NCBI GenBank assembly: GCA_947172415.1
Contig: OX359195.1
Span: 2,046,001-2,110,000, forward strand
DNA: 64,000 nt
Direction: 5' to 3'
From: Chondrosia reniformis
Lineage: Eukaryota; Porifera; Demospongiae; Chondrillida; Chondrillidae
Position numbers and translations under genes: made by a program. Shown here piece after piece: positions 1 through 10,410 of the stretch. The first letter of the stretch is position 1; each line of letters begins with the position of its first letter. The notes beneath the pieces were generated by a model. That model searched no databases. It saw nothing but the letters and a program-made list of their open reading frames with translations, and had not been told where the DNA came from.

Positions 1-9
1 CAGAATTGA

Positions 10-119
10 TTGGGGGACAATAAAGACTATGTGATAAACATTAGCCAAAGAACCTATACAGGATCTAAAAGCTGGAATTTATCTATACTGAGAGCGACTG
101 ACACCAGTAGTTTGTACCA
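10..119 (+). CDS. Possible Ig-like domain exon (3' part only)
   Basis: An open frame from the window edge runs to a good splice donor (CAG then gtatgt, after base 119). The reading contains DYVINISQRTYTGSKSWNLS and ILRATDTSSLYQ, which looks like the E-F strand region of an immunoglobulin-like domain (W-x-L-x-I, then D-x-S-x-Y). The upstream part lies outside the window and no following exon was found. Recognition rests on a short stretch, so this is a weak call; a chance open frame is possible. Confidence 0.3.
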
Positions 120-574
120 GGTATGTCAACCACCTCCAGAAAGTCCTTCCAGCTGTTATCTCCTTCTGGACACTAAATATTATAACCGACTTTCTATTGT
201 TTTTGCTTTATTTTATTTGTATTGTACAATTTATGAATACATGTTTCCATAATCTATGGTGATTCTATACATATACGTATATGCAGTGGGTGCAACCATG
301 TTTGCGTGCCATTTTGTAGTCATCAAATAGAAATTATAATACAAACAAACAAATTGGCTGTTGACCATGTAAGTGTGGGGCTTTGCTAAATAGGCCCAAT
401 TACGTTATTCAAAACAAAACCATTAATATTGTTTATACAAAACAACCAATTGTGTAAACATACTCATTGTTTATGTAGCGCCTCTGTATGTGGTTCCGTA
501 AAAACACATAGGGAATTTTTCGGAAAACTGTAAGTTACTTTTGACTCGTACCGTAAATAATAAGTTAGTTAAAT

Positions 575-915
575 GGCCGGTGATGTCCTACCAAGTATCA
601 ATGCCGACTTCCCTCACTGGACTGCTACTGAGAACATTTGGATCAGGTATTTAATGGACCTCTCTTATCTCCAGTAACTTGATATAGCCTGTGGCCCAAA
701 CTACTGATCGATTACCACTGGAGTGTGTGGAGTTGAGATAGGTCTGTTTGTCCCACTTTCTCTCCTCTTCCCAGGCTACCACCACTCCAGCCTCCCTGGT
801 GGTGCTTGTTGAGTAAGAAGATACAGGTTACGCCCCAGACCAACAGTTCTACCAATGTTGTTATACTGTCAGGGGGCTTGCCATCTGATCAGTAGAGGCC
901 TGATGATTCCAGGTA
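575..915. repeat. Interspersed repeat R2, copy 1
   Basis: About 340 bases starting at GCCGACTTCCCTCACTGGAC and ending near TGATGATTCCAG. A second copy lies at about 3529-3880 and a shorter one at about 37475-37630. It is richer in GC than its surroundings. No coding frame is conserved between copies, so it is treated as a dispersed repeat. Nothing recognisable is seen in 120-575 or 915-1380. Confidence 0.7.
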
Positions 916-1379
916 AGATGTTAATTTGGCTGCAGGAAGATGCTATTCATGTCTGTATGTTGATGGAGTCTCCCTTTACTCCACCAGCAGCAGCTAAGTC
1001 TGTGTGTTGCCAAGCTGTTTACCTCAACTCTGCATCTACATAATATACAATCATTTGCTTATTCTTTGTTGTTTACCTGTATTGTCTGTTACTATGTGTA
1101 ATGTGCAAATATACTTTATTACTACTCAAAAGGTACAGTGTACCTGTTGTCTCCTTGAATTCATCTCCTAAGCAATGTAAGGTCACTTTAATTCTTTAAA
1201 CAGAATTGCTTGTCAAATGTATCTTTGATAGTTTGTAAATAGTGTATGTTTAAGTAATAAAAGATGTAAACCTTTTTTTGAACATGGCTCCCAATTCGAT
1301 CAATGTACAACCACAGTTCGCAAACAATGTAGATGTTATTTTGTACGTACCCATACGTAAATGTACATACTTGTAGTCT

Positions 1380-2260
1380 CATCTTATGTACAGTTTGATA
1401 ACTGACTGATCAATTACTTAATAATCCTTGATTATGAATTATCTAATACATACATACTATACAAAAAATGTTGATCACTTGTTGTTGCAGTTGACAGTAG
1501 AGTTGCAGTTGACTTGAGCTCTGTGTAGTGAACAGTATTTCAAAGACAAACTATGACTGCATGATCAATGTGTGAAAGTTGTCTCAATTTCAATAATATA
1601 CAGTTACTTTCTTTGGGATTTTGTAACTCATGAGGTCAAAATGTACTGTGAATTTCCAATTGTGCGATGCTCAATGATCGTCTCTTTATATGTGAATTAT
1701 ATATATATTTGTGGGTATAATAGCAGTTTAGTAGTGATTATAAACAGTACAAGTAAATAAAACATTTACAAATATGATGTTAGAATGGCACCAGTGACTA
1801 GTACGTACGTATATCTGGAAAAACAAAACAAGACAGTGATTATATGATAAGGCTAATCATACAGAAGATGCATATGTATATACTGAAATTTAAGTAACTT
1901 AACCATACACTTGTTTTGTGTCTTTGGGCTGAAGTTAGTTTGAGAATTGAGCATAAGTATATAATTCCCTTCTTCCTCATTAAAACTTTCATTAACCATT
2001 TACAACTACAGATGATTAACTAAAATGTTTGGATGCTTGAAGAACCATTTTGCTAAGAATTGATTACATTTCGTACTAAAACCCTTAACCTGGTGTCTTC
2101 CACATTTCGTTTTCTAAATGGAATCTATAAATATTATTATTGACAAATGAGTATAAACCTTTCAATGATGTCATTATAAGAATCCATTTCTAAATCTTTA
2201 TATTTACAGAGTGACTGTATGCAATGAGTAAACTGTTCAAACTAAAGTCTTAATAGTTAG
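1380..2260. repeat. Duplicated intergenic block (matches 32660-33000 and 35630-36010)
   Basis: Bases 1431-1760 match about 32675-32960 and bases 1920-2260 match about 35630-36010 with scattered differences. In the second location the two halves are separated by about 2.6 kb holding a secreted-gene fragment and the Penelope-like element. This is the 3' flank of the type I secreted gene in both places. No coding content is seen. Confidence 0.75.
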
Positions 2261-2265
2261 TTTAG

Positions 2266-2996
2266 TTACAACACCCAAATCTCCAGCAAATCAGTGTAGA
2301 CATTTTCATTACTTCTTTCCTGATTTGAACACCACCTGACTTCTATGTCATCCTGTGTTGGTTCAATCTCTCTGTGAAACCAACCATGTCTGTCACAAGA
2401 ATGAGCTGTATCAGCAACACAACCAGCTCCATCCCAAAGTGGATCAGACCAGGCAGTTACACCAGTTGTGGTAGTAGTGAATCCAGTTTCACAGTAAAAA
2501 TGGTCACCCACAAAGTCAGGAACATTGTAAAAGTTAAAAGGATCTTGGTCTCTTGGACAGGTATGTATATTATATAAAGTTTCACTCCGTCCAACTGCCA
2601 GTGTCCACAGATGCTGTCTTGGGCTGCCACGAGTGATGGAGAGACCATCAGCATATGTTTGATCTATAGTTTCACCTGTTACTTGTTGAAATCCACCCAT
2701 ACCCCCATACTGGTATCCTCTTGCAATACCACACACTTGAGAGTAAGTAGCATTTACTGGAAATGTGACTGAAGAGCATCCTAAATCTTTTCCTGGAAGA
2801 TTTCCATCAACACTCCTTCCACATGCTCTCTGTCCTGTGGTGCTGTTAGATACCTCATTAAGACCACTTGGACACTCTGCTTCTGGATACTTGTAGAGTC
2901 ATCATTGAGTGAGCAGTGAGTGTCAGCTGTACTTGTGAATATCAATTGACAGGCCACTATAGTAAGGAGAATCCAATTCCATTTAGCAGAAGTCAT
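2266..2996 (-). pseudogene. Type I secreted coiled-coil protein gene, coiled coil deleted and frameshifted
   Basis: On the minus strand the 5' end (2996 downward) encodes the family signal peptide beginning MTSAKWNWILLTIVA and reaching DDSTS. The sequence then jumps straight to the segment that in full-length paralogues follows the coiled coil (P-E-A-E-C). The jump removes roughly 300 bases (the coiled coil and the N-I-T-S-S-D-W-R-R segment) and shifts the frame, so the N-terminal frame terminates at 2781 after about 71 residues. The C-terminal domain is open from 2736 to 2266 in the original frame and keeps GLSITRGSPRQHLWTLAVG, FVGDHFYCETGF and DPLWDGAGC. Compare the intact 351-residue gene at 36018-37073. 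It could still make a short secreted peptide, but as a family member it is broken. Confidence 0.85.
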
Positions 2997-3110
2997 ACTT
3001 TGGATCCTTTGAGTTGTCTGATGAGATTTAGGAGCTTGCTTCTCTAACAGTTAGTGATTGGTTAAGCTGCAGCTACAGTGATGAAGCTGCTTTTATAGGA
3101 AATGGAGCCG
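2997..3110 (-). promoter_or_regulatory. Conserved promoter of the secreted family
   Basis: Immediately 5' of the minus-strand start lies the roughly 110-base flank shared by all members: CAAAGGATCC near the start, TCTCATCAGACAACTCAAAG, AGAAGCAAGCTCCTAA, GCAGCTTAACC, and a TATA box TATAAAAG (reverse complement at 3090-3097). It is retained although the gene body is broken. See the equivalent flanks at 10411-10520, 37074-37180 and 45810-45915. Confidence 0.75.
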
Positions 3111-3384
3111 GATTAGTGGTCATGACCAGTTGTTATGTAAAAATTGAGAGAACTCCTGTGACTGTGATAATGCAGCACTCTGTTATAAATAAAACATCAT
3201 TCAGTAAACTATGCATGGGGGTTGTATATGCATTAGAGGTAGAGCTGTAAACATGTGAATAACAAATGACAACTAAGATCCTCAATGTCCATAAACAATA
3301 AAATATTAGATGAGCTACATAATACATGAAAATTAACCAATGAATATGTAAAAAATAGGGGAACTTTAAGATCTGAAGCATCGA

Positions 3385-3487
3385 TATCATCATCATTGAA
3401 CTCTGGATATTACCCCTGCCCACTCATGTCCCCTGAGGAGTGCAATGAGCATTGGGCAGGCGTAATATCCAGAGTTCAATGATGATG
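3385..3487. mobile_element. Short hairpin MITE
   Basis: A near-perfect inverted repeat: ATCATCATTGAACTCTGGAT followed by ATTAC on the left, GTAAT and ATCCAGAGTTCAATGATGAT on the right, separated by about 50 bases containing CCTGCCCACTCATGTC and CCTGAGGAG. A partial relative is at about 6085-6150 (ACATGAGTGGGCAGGGTAAT, then GAGTTCAATGATGAT). More diverged relatives are near 52660-52705 and 54910-54950. It is too short to encode anything and is best explained as a miniature inverted-repeat element. Confidence 0.7.
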
Positions 3488-3528
3488 ACAATGAATATGT
3501 ACAAGAAATGTGTAAATAATAATTAGTT

Positions 3529-3880
3529 TGTTAAATGGTTGGTCATGCCATGCCAAGTACCAATGCCGACTTCCCTCACTGGACTGCTACTGAGAGCATT
3601 TGGATGAGGTAGTTGATGGACCTCTCTTGTCTCTAGTAACTTGAGCTAGTCTGTGGCCCAAACTACTGATTGATTACCACTGGAGTGTGTGGAGTTGAAG
3701 ATACGTAGGTCTGTTTGTCCCTCTTTCTCTCCTCTTCCAAGGCCACCACCACTCCAGCCTCCCAGGTTGTACTTGGTGAGTAAGAAGGTGCAGGTTACGT
3801 CCCAGACTAAGAGTTCTACCACTATTGCTATACCGTCAGGTGGCCATCTGATTGGTAGAGATCTGATGATTCCAATTGTA
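3529..3880. repeat. Interspersed repeat R2, copy 2
   Basis: Second long copy of the repeat at 575-915, same orientation, with the CCACCACTCCAGCCTCCC stretch and the terminal TGATGATTCCAAT. Small indels separate the two copies, so they diverged some time ago. Confidence 0.7.
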
Positions 3881-3924
3881 TCGAGATCAAGTTATTCAGC
3901 TTTGAATTTTGATTAAATGGTTAC

Positions 3925-4620
3925 AGTTTGCACTTTTTAGCTTACCTGAGCCTGTTTGGACAAGTGATGCAACATTTCTGTTATCATGAGATGTGATAGT
4001 CCAACCACAACTGTTTTATTTATTGTATCACACTGCTGCTAGAGAGAATTAACACAGTAGATATCAATTTATAGTGAGAACTCATAGGACATTACATTGA
4101 ATTGAATTGAATTGAAATATTTTTTTGACCAAGTAATGGAGGATATCTATTATCATGTGATGTGACAGTCCAATGACAATGACAATGTCTGTGTCGTTCA
4201 ATTTGTAATATCACATATTACTGATAGAGAGAGGTAATAGAGTGAGTATCAGTAATAAGAATTAATTTCGTATTTTCATTCTCCAATTTCTTATGTATGT
4301 ACATATTTTGTTGGATACAAGTGACCATTTATTAGCATAGTATTAGCTTGGTCTAAATATTTAGTCAATTTAAATATTCTGTTCAAGTTAAATTACATAG
4401 GGCAGTTATTAAATATCTTTTACAATATGATAGCAACTGCATTTGTATAAAATAGGTTAGCACTGAATGTTAGGAGGGTTTAGGGTAAACATGCATCTTC
4501 AAAGGAGCTGCAGTTGACTTGAGCTACGTACGTATATGTAACGAACTGTATATCAAAGAAATGTTATTCTCATTTGCCAAAAACAGTTTTATTACAGTGA
4601 ACAAGGAATATGTCAGCACA
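3925..4620. repeat. Interspersed repeat R1 (two pieces)
   Basis: Contains GGACAAGTGATGCA, CATGAGATGTGATAGTCCAA, CCACAACTGTTTTATTTATT, then after an unrelated stretch CTTCAAAGGAGCTGCAGTTG and GACTTGAGCT. The same ordered blocks recur at about 6180-6300, 7440-7800, 32395-32560, 37640-37910, 39030-39410 and, for the last block only, 51180-51265. No coding potential is seen. It appears to be a dispersed non-coding repeat carried with the segmental duplications. Confidence 0.7.
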
Positions 4621-4639
4621 TGAACATTTAATGTGATAA

Positions 4640-6040
4640 ACAACTTGCGTATGTATAAATGGTTGGTGCTTGACTGTAGTGTTGGGTGATTATTACTATA
4701 GTATATAGGTGTGATTATTGTTGGGAACAACTCATACAATGATTGCCATAATTGCCAAATGTAATTGTATTTAAATGGTGTTTATGGTAATTTTATTGTA
4801 ATATCACATTTTCACCTGAGGGAAACATTTCAAATAACCTCAAATATATAGAATGTGGCTAACTACCACCAGAGAGTAGAAAATCCATGCCTATATTCTT
4901 CATGCAGTTATCATGGATTAGCAATTTAATCATCAATTTGATATAATTGTTTTTGCAACTAAGATGTGGTTATCATATCGTTTCTTGCTGACATCGCTAT
5001 TCAGTGATATGATAGTGGTATTGCCCACCTCTACTAGACTGTATTACACTGCAGCCTCTCCTATAGTTTATGAGAACCTCCAATCTGCAGATGACCTCTC
5101 TATTCAGTACTAAACACCAAACCAAGTCTGTTATAGTGCTATGTTGTTAAATGACACTGTAATGTTAAGTATACAGTGGTGGGGTGGTGCCTGTGGTGCC
5201 TGGGCACCATCCTAACAGCAATATTTTTAAATACAAAAGGTTTAACAATTTCATGATATTCAACTGCATCATTAATAACAGTCATTACATACATATAACT
5301 GTCAATTGCCCAGTTCTTACCAGTGATCAATAAGTTACGTACTCTGAAGGCTTTGAAGAAGGAAAGGCTAAGCTCAGCTTCAAAATTATAGAGGCTCGGC
5401 AGCCATTTTTTGCCGCATATTGCCGCATATAATTTTATTATTATATGCGTAACTATATACCAACCTTTAGAAACCAAAATCAGTGAGAAGACAATTTTTT
5501 TGCTCGCTTTGCTCGCAACATATATGCTTCATGCATTTTATCGCTCATTCCCAAATCATTCAAATCAAATAGATATTTAAAATTGATAAACGTTCTTTAA
5601 AATCATTTTTATAGTAAAATCGTTTTTCTATAATCGATTATGGTAACATTTCGTAGTATACACTATTAGTAAAAGGAATAATTAATAATAAGGAATGGCT
5701 ACGCGAAGCCAAGTAGAGTGTTGAAGTCGAGTACGGAGTGTTAAAAATACCACTAATTTTAAATTTTTCCCGGTGGACCCCCTTGGTTTGCACCACCCTT
5801 TCTGAACTCCTGGATCCTCCACTGGTATATGTATATAGAGAGCTACATTCTGAACCACTTTTCCATTATGTAGTTGGGCAGACTCTCCTATAACCTCCAA
5901 ATGAATTGAGCACTTACTTTCACTGAAACTGTAGTCTGTTAGTTGTCAACTATAACTAATACTAGCAACTTGTACTGATGAGTCCTAATATGGACAAAAC
6001 AGCTGTCTATGGCTCAACCATCTTTTTAGTGGCTAGAGAG
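4640..6040. repeat. Duplicated intergenic block (matches 43460-44195)
   Basis: Bases 4640-5168 and 5830-6040 align with 43460-44195 (for example GGACAAAACAGCTGTCTATG in both). The block is interrupted here by the 651-base element at 5174-5824, absent from the other copy. At 44204 the other copy runs into a secreted-gene fragment, whereas here a MITE remnant follows, so the copies differ at this boundary. No genes are seen. Confidence 0.75.
5174..5824. mobile_element. Non-autonomous TIR DNA transposon with empty-site copy
   Basis: The element starts CAGTGGTGGGG and ends CCTCCACTG, giving short terminal inverted repeats (CAGTGG-T/A-GG). It is flanked on both sides by GTATA (5169-5173 and 5825-5829). 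The paralogous locus near 43970 reads straight through without the element, a natural empty site. The 651 bases hold no recognisable transposase. The CAGTGG start with a GATCCAGGAG-type end resembles hAT-like non-autonomous elements, but a 5-base duplication is short for hAT, so the superfamily is uncertain. Confidence 0.75.
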
Positions 6041-6084
6041 GACTCTGGTTCTCATCAAGCAAACTTTGGTTCCTCCCATTAGCT

Positions 6085-6150
6085 CATTGTGCTCCTCAGG
6101 AGACATGAGTGGGCAGGGTAATATCATGAGTTCAATGATGATATATACTG
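6085..6150. mobile_element. Half copy of the hairpin MITE
   Basis: Contains CTCCTCAGGAGACATGAGTG, GGCAGGGTAAT and GAGTTCAATGATGAT, matching one arm and the loop of the element at 3385-3487. The second arm is missing. Confidence 0.5.
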
Positions 6151-6299
6151 TATAACAGGAAATGTAATTTGACCTGATTATTTCTCATAGGAAATTACAT
6201 CAGTATAAGTTACAATATGGTAGTGACTGTATTTGTAAAATAAGTAGCTGAATTGGAAGAAGGTTGTGGGACAACATCTTCAAAGGAGTTGCAGTTCAA

Positions 6300-6445
6300 T
6301 GTAATTTTAGGAGCTTGCTTCTCTTACAGTTACTGATTAGTTGATTAGTTGAGCTGCAGCTATAGGAAATGGAACCATAGTAGTGGTTATGTTGTCATGG
6401 TTACTAATAACACTTTCATCTCAGGTATTTATTTGTTGTTGTTAT
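6300..6445 (-). promoter_or_regulatory. Orphan promoter relic of the secreted family
   Basis: Matches the distal part of the family promoter: TTAGGAGCTTGCTTCTCT, the pyrimidine-rich ACAGTTACTGATTAG, GAGCTGCAGCTATAGGAAAT. The proximal 40 bases and any gene body are replaced at about 6300 by repeat R1. A duplicate relic is at 37912-38060. It is probably non-functional because no family reading frame lies downstream on the minus strand. Confidence 0.55.
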
Positions 6446-7020
6446 ATAAAGTTTGAACAGATCCATGTAGTCATGTTAAAGGAGGATCATGATTATAAAG
6501 AACCTCTTGTAGTAACATTTGTGATGCTATAATATGTTGGAATGTTAAGAGCACACTTTGATGCATACAGCTTGTTTGTCTGGGAGAACACCTCAATGAC
6601 TCACACTGTGTGATTGTGATTACAACCACTGTGTTACATATCAAACATCATTCAGTAATCTACCTTGTAATGTTGAGACAGTTTATGGCTAATCAAACAT
6701 GCTAATTAAAGTGTTTTGGTATCTGGATATATATATTTTGTTTTTCTCATTATGCCCAACAGAAGCAATATAGAATCCTACAATAATAAAATAGAAAATA
6801 CTAATAATCTACTAAACTTTTGTAATAAAAACATTCTTTTGAGATGTATACCTACATTGTTTAGTATTAATGAGATGTTGCAAACACTATATGTTATCAA
6901 CTTTACCCTGTATATGGCAACATTGTTTAGTATTATATAATAAGATGTTGGAAAACATTATACGGTACGCTACAGTACGGTTCTCCAGTCACTACTATAG
7001 TAATGTTGCAAAGTGTTATA

Positions 7021-7395
7021 TATATCTCTGTCCTGTGGTGCTGTTAGATACCTCATTAAGACCACTTGGACACTCTGCTTCTGTATTAGTCATATTGATG
7101 TAGGCCACTCTTCTCCATTTGAACTGGAAATGTTACCAAATGGTTTTACCAAATAAAGTTGGGAAATGAGTATCCATTTCAATCTGAATGGAATGACATG
7201 TATTCTCTTTGACTTCTGCTATTATATCCTTCAATCTGTTCTGCTCTTCTTGTAAATATTTCCTTTCTTCTGAAAGTTGTTTCAGTTCACTACTTGTCAA
7301 CTGAGTAATACTCTCATTCCATCCCACTTTACCATTCTGTTGATCTTCTCTTTTCCCTATAAGATCTGCAATGTGTAAAATTCTAAATGATCTCC
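7021..7395 (-). pseudogene. Class B secreted-family fragment with a distinct coiled coil
   Basis: Minus strand. After an intron-like stretch ending CATTGCAG at about 7365, an open segment encodes DLIGKREDQQNGKVGWNES then LTSSELKQLSEERKYLQEEQ and NRLKDIIAEVKENT, a clear coiled coil unlike that of the other members. It then stops (TGG TAA near 7133). Past the stop the DNA resumes the family's conserved linker (W-R-R-V-A-Y-I-N-M-T) and the P-L-E-V-S-N-S-T-T-G-Q-R region, in another frame, and ends abruptly at 7021. The duplicate at 38590-38980 has the same structure. This is a relic of a paralogue with a different oligomerisation segment, truncated before the C-terminal core. Confidence 0.6.
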
Positions 7396-7439
7396 CAATT
7401 GTATCGAGGTCATATTATTGAGCTAGTCTGTTGTGCAAT

Positions 7440-7800
7440 ATTGAAATGGTTACATTTTGTACTTTATAGTTTGTCTGAGACTGTTTGGACAAGTGATGCA
7501 GCATGTCTGTTATCATGAGATGTAATGGTCCAACCACAACTGTTTTATTTATTGTAGCAGCTAGAGAGAGGTAATACAGTAGATAGTGAAAACTCATTAA
7601 CTCTCATTACATCAGTATAAGTTACAATGTGGTAGTAACTGTATACGTAAAGAAGGTACGTAGGTAGCCTAATTGAAATAGGGTTGTGGTAAACATCTTC
7701 AAAGGAGTTGCAGTTGACTTGAGCTGTATGTAGTGAACTGTATTTCAAATACATGTTATTCTTATTTGACAAAACCTGTTTTGCTGCAATGAACAATGTG
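7440..7800. repeat. Interspersed repeat R1, long copy
   Basis: Carries the R1 blocks in order: GGACAAGTGATGCAGCATGT, GTCCAACCACAACTGTTTTA, AAGTTACAATGTGGTAGTAA, CTTCAAAGGAGTTGCAGTTG, TTTGACAAAACC. Its closest match is 39030-39410, as expected from the larger block duplication. Confidence 0.7.
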
Positions 7801-7999
7801 TCAGCATTTGAACATTAATTTATTGTTAAATGGCTGATGCATATTAACATTTTTATTTAATTCTTTAATAATCTAATACGTATATACGTACATGCTATTT
7901 TCGGATGATCACTTACATATTTGAGGTATATGTACATATAGTGAACTGTATTACAAAGATAAACTGTGACTGTCTCAATGTATTAATCCCAATATTAAT

Positions 8000-9384
8000 A
8001 TACAGTTAAATATCTTTGGGATGTTGTACATACGTAGCTGATGAATACCCATGGTCGAGGTCAAAATGTTTTATTTGGTATGAATTTCAGTATGAATTTC
8101 AGTTGTTTAACTACGTACTGGGGAGTGCTGTATATTTATAAAAATATATATACGTATATTTATAAAAATATGAATGGAGCATTATTGTGGCAGAGCATCT
8201 GTTTGCTAACTGGACAACTGGTTGCCTACTAGTGCTGGACCATTGATCTGTGATTGTCACAGTGATACTTAAGATGAAAGGCCATATTGGTGGACAAAAG
8301 GGACTTTTGCATATTATAAATCGATGCTATAAGATGTTTTTGAGCTGCTTGGCTCTTTTGTTTAGAAAAGGTTCTTTGTCAATTAACAAAGAGTACGGCC
8401 TGACAGAGAAAAATTTTCGTAAAGGTACATAAGTCCAATTCTAGACATTGCTCGTATACCAATAAGGAATAGCTGCAGTCTTGCTGTGCCATTGGTTGCA
8501 CAAATTGCATGCTTAAGGACAGTAAGATATCTTTCTGTTTTCTGATGTACTGTACCATTGATGCTTGCTATATATCTCGTGTTGAATAAGGACCAAATGT
8601 TAAGCCAACTTCTCTAGCTTTTCCTTATAGCTTTTTTTAGCATGAAGAGAGTAGTAATTTTCAGAGAATGTTACTGAAGTTTCTGTATTCATTTTATGGA
8701 AAAAAATTCACCAGTTGACTGTACGATTGAATTTCAGGACAACTATTAATAGCAGCAAGAATAGGTTTTACACCAAATAAAGAACTGGGAAGTTTATTAT
8801 TAATGTCTCGCCTTTGTTGATTAACAAAGAGTCTCTGTTTAGCCATAGGTTGCCAGAGGTACAAATACCTGAACCTTTCGTTATGCATGTATGTTATATT
8901 AATTTACATATTAAAGCATTACCTCTTTTGCCCACCGATATTTTCCCCACTTCGTGCATACTATTTATTCATTCATAATGATGTGTTGTCATGGTTACTA
9001 GTAGCACTTTTATCTTAGGAGTTCAATTGTTGTTATTTCAAGTTGGAATATATAGATCAGCATGTGGTTATGTTAAGGAGGATCATTGCGAGGACCTCTT
9101 GTAACATTTGTGACATTATAGTGTATTGGAGCATTAAGTTGCATTCAGTTTGTTTGTCTGACAGAACATCTTGTTGACTTGCACTGTGTGTTTACAACCA
9201 ATTTGTTAAAAATCAAACATTCATTTAATAAACTATGCACAGGGACTAGAGTATGTATTAGAATGTGGCTGTGCAGATGTGACAGTTCTAAAATTAGTTA
9301 AAGGGATTAATGAAAACTAGTCAATTTCCTAATGAAATGTTTAGTAACTAGTTTGCCTTGCTTATTTATGTTGTCTGCTGTAAT
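8000..9384. repeat. Duplicated 3' flank of the type II secreted gene (matches 39560-42020)
   Basis: About 1.4 kb without a recognisable gene. It aligns with 39560-39706 plus 40786-42020; the second copy carries a 1.1-kb insertion. Landmarks are GAATGGAGCATTATTGTGGC and GGCCATATTGGTGGACAAAA. A short inverted motif TTTGTCAATTAACAAAGAG recurs near 8375 and 8820. The short open frames are poorly conserved between copies and are not called genes. Confidence 0.7.
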
Positions 9385-10410
9385 TCAAAGGACCCAGATC
9401 TCCAAAAGGTCAGTGTAGAAGTCTTCATCACCTTTTATTTGATCAGCACACCACCTGACTTCTATGTCTTCTTGACTTGGTTCAATCTGACGATGAAACC
9501 AGCCATATCTTGTACAAGACTGTGCAGTACTTGAGACACACTGCTGTCCATCCCACAGAGGGTCCTCCCAAGCAATCCTCGCCTCAGTCCTATTTAAGCC
9601 AGCTTCACAATAGAAGTTATTACCAACAAAGTCAGGTACTCTAGTGAAGTCAAATGGATCTGTATCTCTTGGACATCTAGCTTTTAAATATTGATTAAGT
9701 TCATTAAGACTAACTGCCAGTGTCCAAATATGCTTCCTTGGGTTGCCATGGGTGATGGAGAGGCCATCAACATATGGATCATTTATAGTTCTTATTGGTG
9801 ACCTCCAGAATGCATCCATTGTATAGTAAACATAACCTCTTGCATAACCACATACCTGAGAGTAAGTAGCATTCACAGGAAAGGTTACTGAAGAGCATCC
9901 TCCATCAACACTCCTTCCACAAGCTCTCTGTCCTGTGTCGCTGTTAGAGGTCTCAATAAGACCACTTGGACACTCTGCTTCTGGATCAGTCATATTGATG
10001 TAGGCAACTCTTCTCCAGTCACTACTAGTAATGTTACAAAGTGTTATTTCCTCTTCTTCAGGAGGAGGACAGTCTGAGGTTATGTGATCCATCAGTTTGT
10101 CTATCTTCTCACACAAGGAACTGTTGAGCTCTTCAATCTTCTTTTGGCATTCTGCTCTTTCTTCTTGAATCAGTTGTTTTATTTCATCAAGTTGTTTGAC
10201 AATGGTGCTGGTAAGATTTCCAAGATTAGCACTTGAAGAGCTGTGACACTTGTCATAAGAGGCTTTTGCAAATGAAGAGAAGAATGACTGCCAAGATGCC
10301 ATACTGGTAGAGTCATCATTGGGTGAGCAGTGAGTGTCAGCTGTACTTGTGAGTATCAAGTGACTGGCTAGTATAGTAAGGAGAATCCAATTCCATTTAG
10401 TAGAATTCAT
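9385..10410 (-). CDS. Type II secreted coiled-coil / cysteine-rich protein, full length
   Basis: Single-exon gene, 341 residues, minus strand. Residues 1-24 are a hydrophobic signal peptide (W-N-W-I-L-L-T-I-L-A) with likely cleavage before D25. A short Cys-containing N-terminus (C28, C55) leads to a coiled coil at about 61-112 (L-D-E-I-K-Q-L-I-Q-E-E-R), then an acidic linker PPPEEEE. Residues 125-341 form a globular domain with WRRVAYINMTDPEAEC, CGYARGY, YVDGLSITHGNPRKHIWTLA, FVGNNFYCEAG, DPLWDGQQC and DIEVRWC. Fifteen cysteines remain after signal removal and six N-x-S/T sites are visible. The C-terminal domain matches a pattern I recall from many uncharacterised secreted proteins of sponges, cnidarians and molluscs. 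Oligomer formation and ligand binding are inferred from the collectin-like layout only. It has the family TATA promoter. Confidence 0.9.
   Translation of the reverse strand: MNSTKWNWILLTILASHLILTSTADTHCSPNDDSTSMASWQSFFSSFAKASYDKCHSSSSANLGNLTSTIVKQLDEIKQLIQEERAECQKKIEELNSSLCEKIDKLMDHITSDCPPPEEEEITLCNITSSDWRRVAYINMTDPEAECPSGLIETSNSDTGQRACGRSVDGGCSSVTFPVNATYSQVCGYARGYVYYTMDAFWRSPIRTINDPYVDGLSITHGNPRKHIWTLAVSLNELNQYLKARCPRDTDPFDFTRVPDFVGNNFYCEAGLNRTEARIAWEDPLWDGQQCVSSTAQSCTRYGWFHRQIEPSQEDIEVRWCADQIKGDEDFYTDLLEIWVL

Noticed and set aside
855-1043. Coding gene in repeat R2
   Set aside because: The other R2 copy (3529-3880) does not keep the frame.
8250-8432. Small conserved protein gene at 8.25 kb and 40.87 kb
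   Set aside because: Conservation is no better than in the surrounding duplicated non-coding DNA and no domain or splice context is evident.
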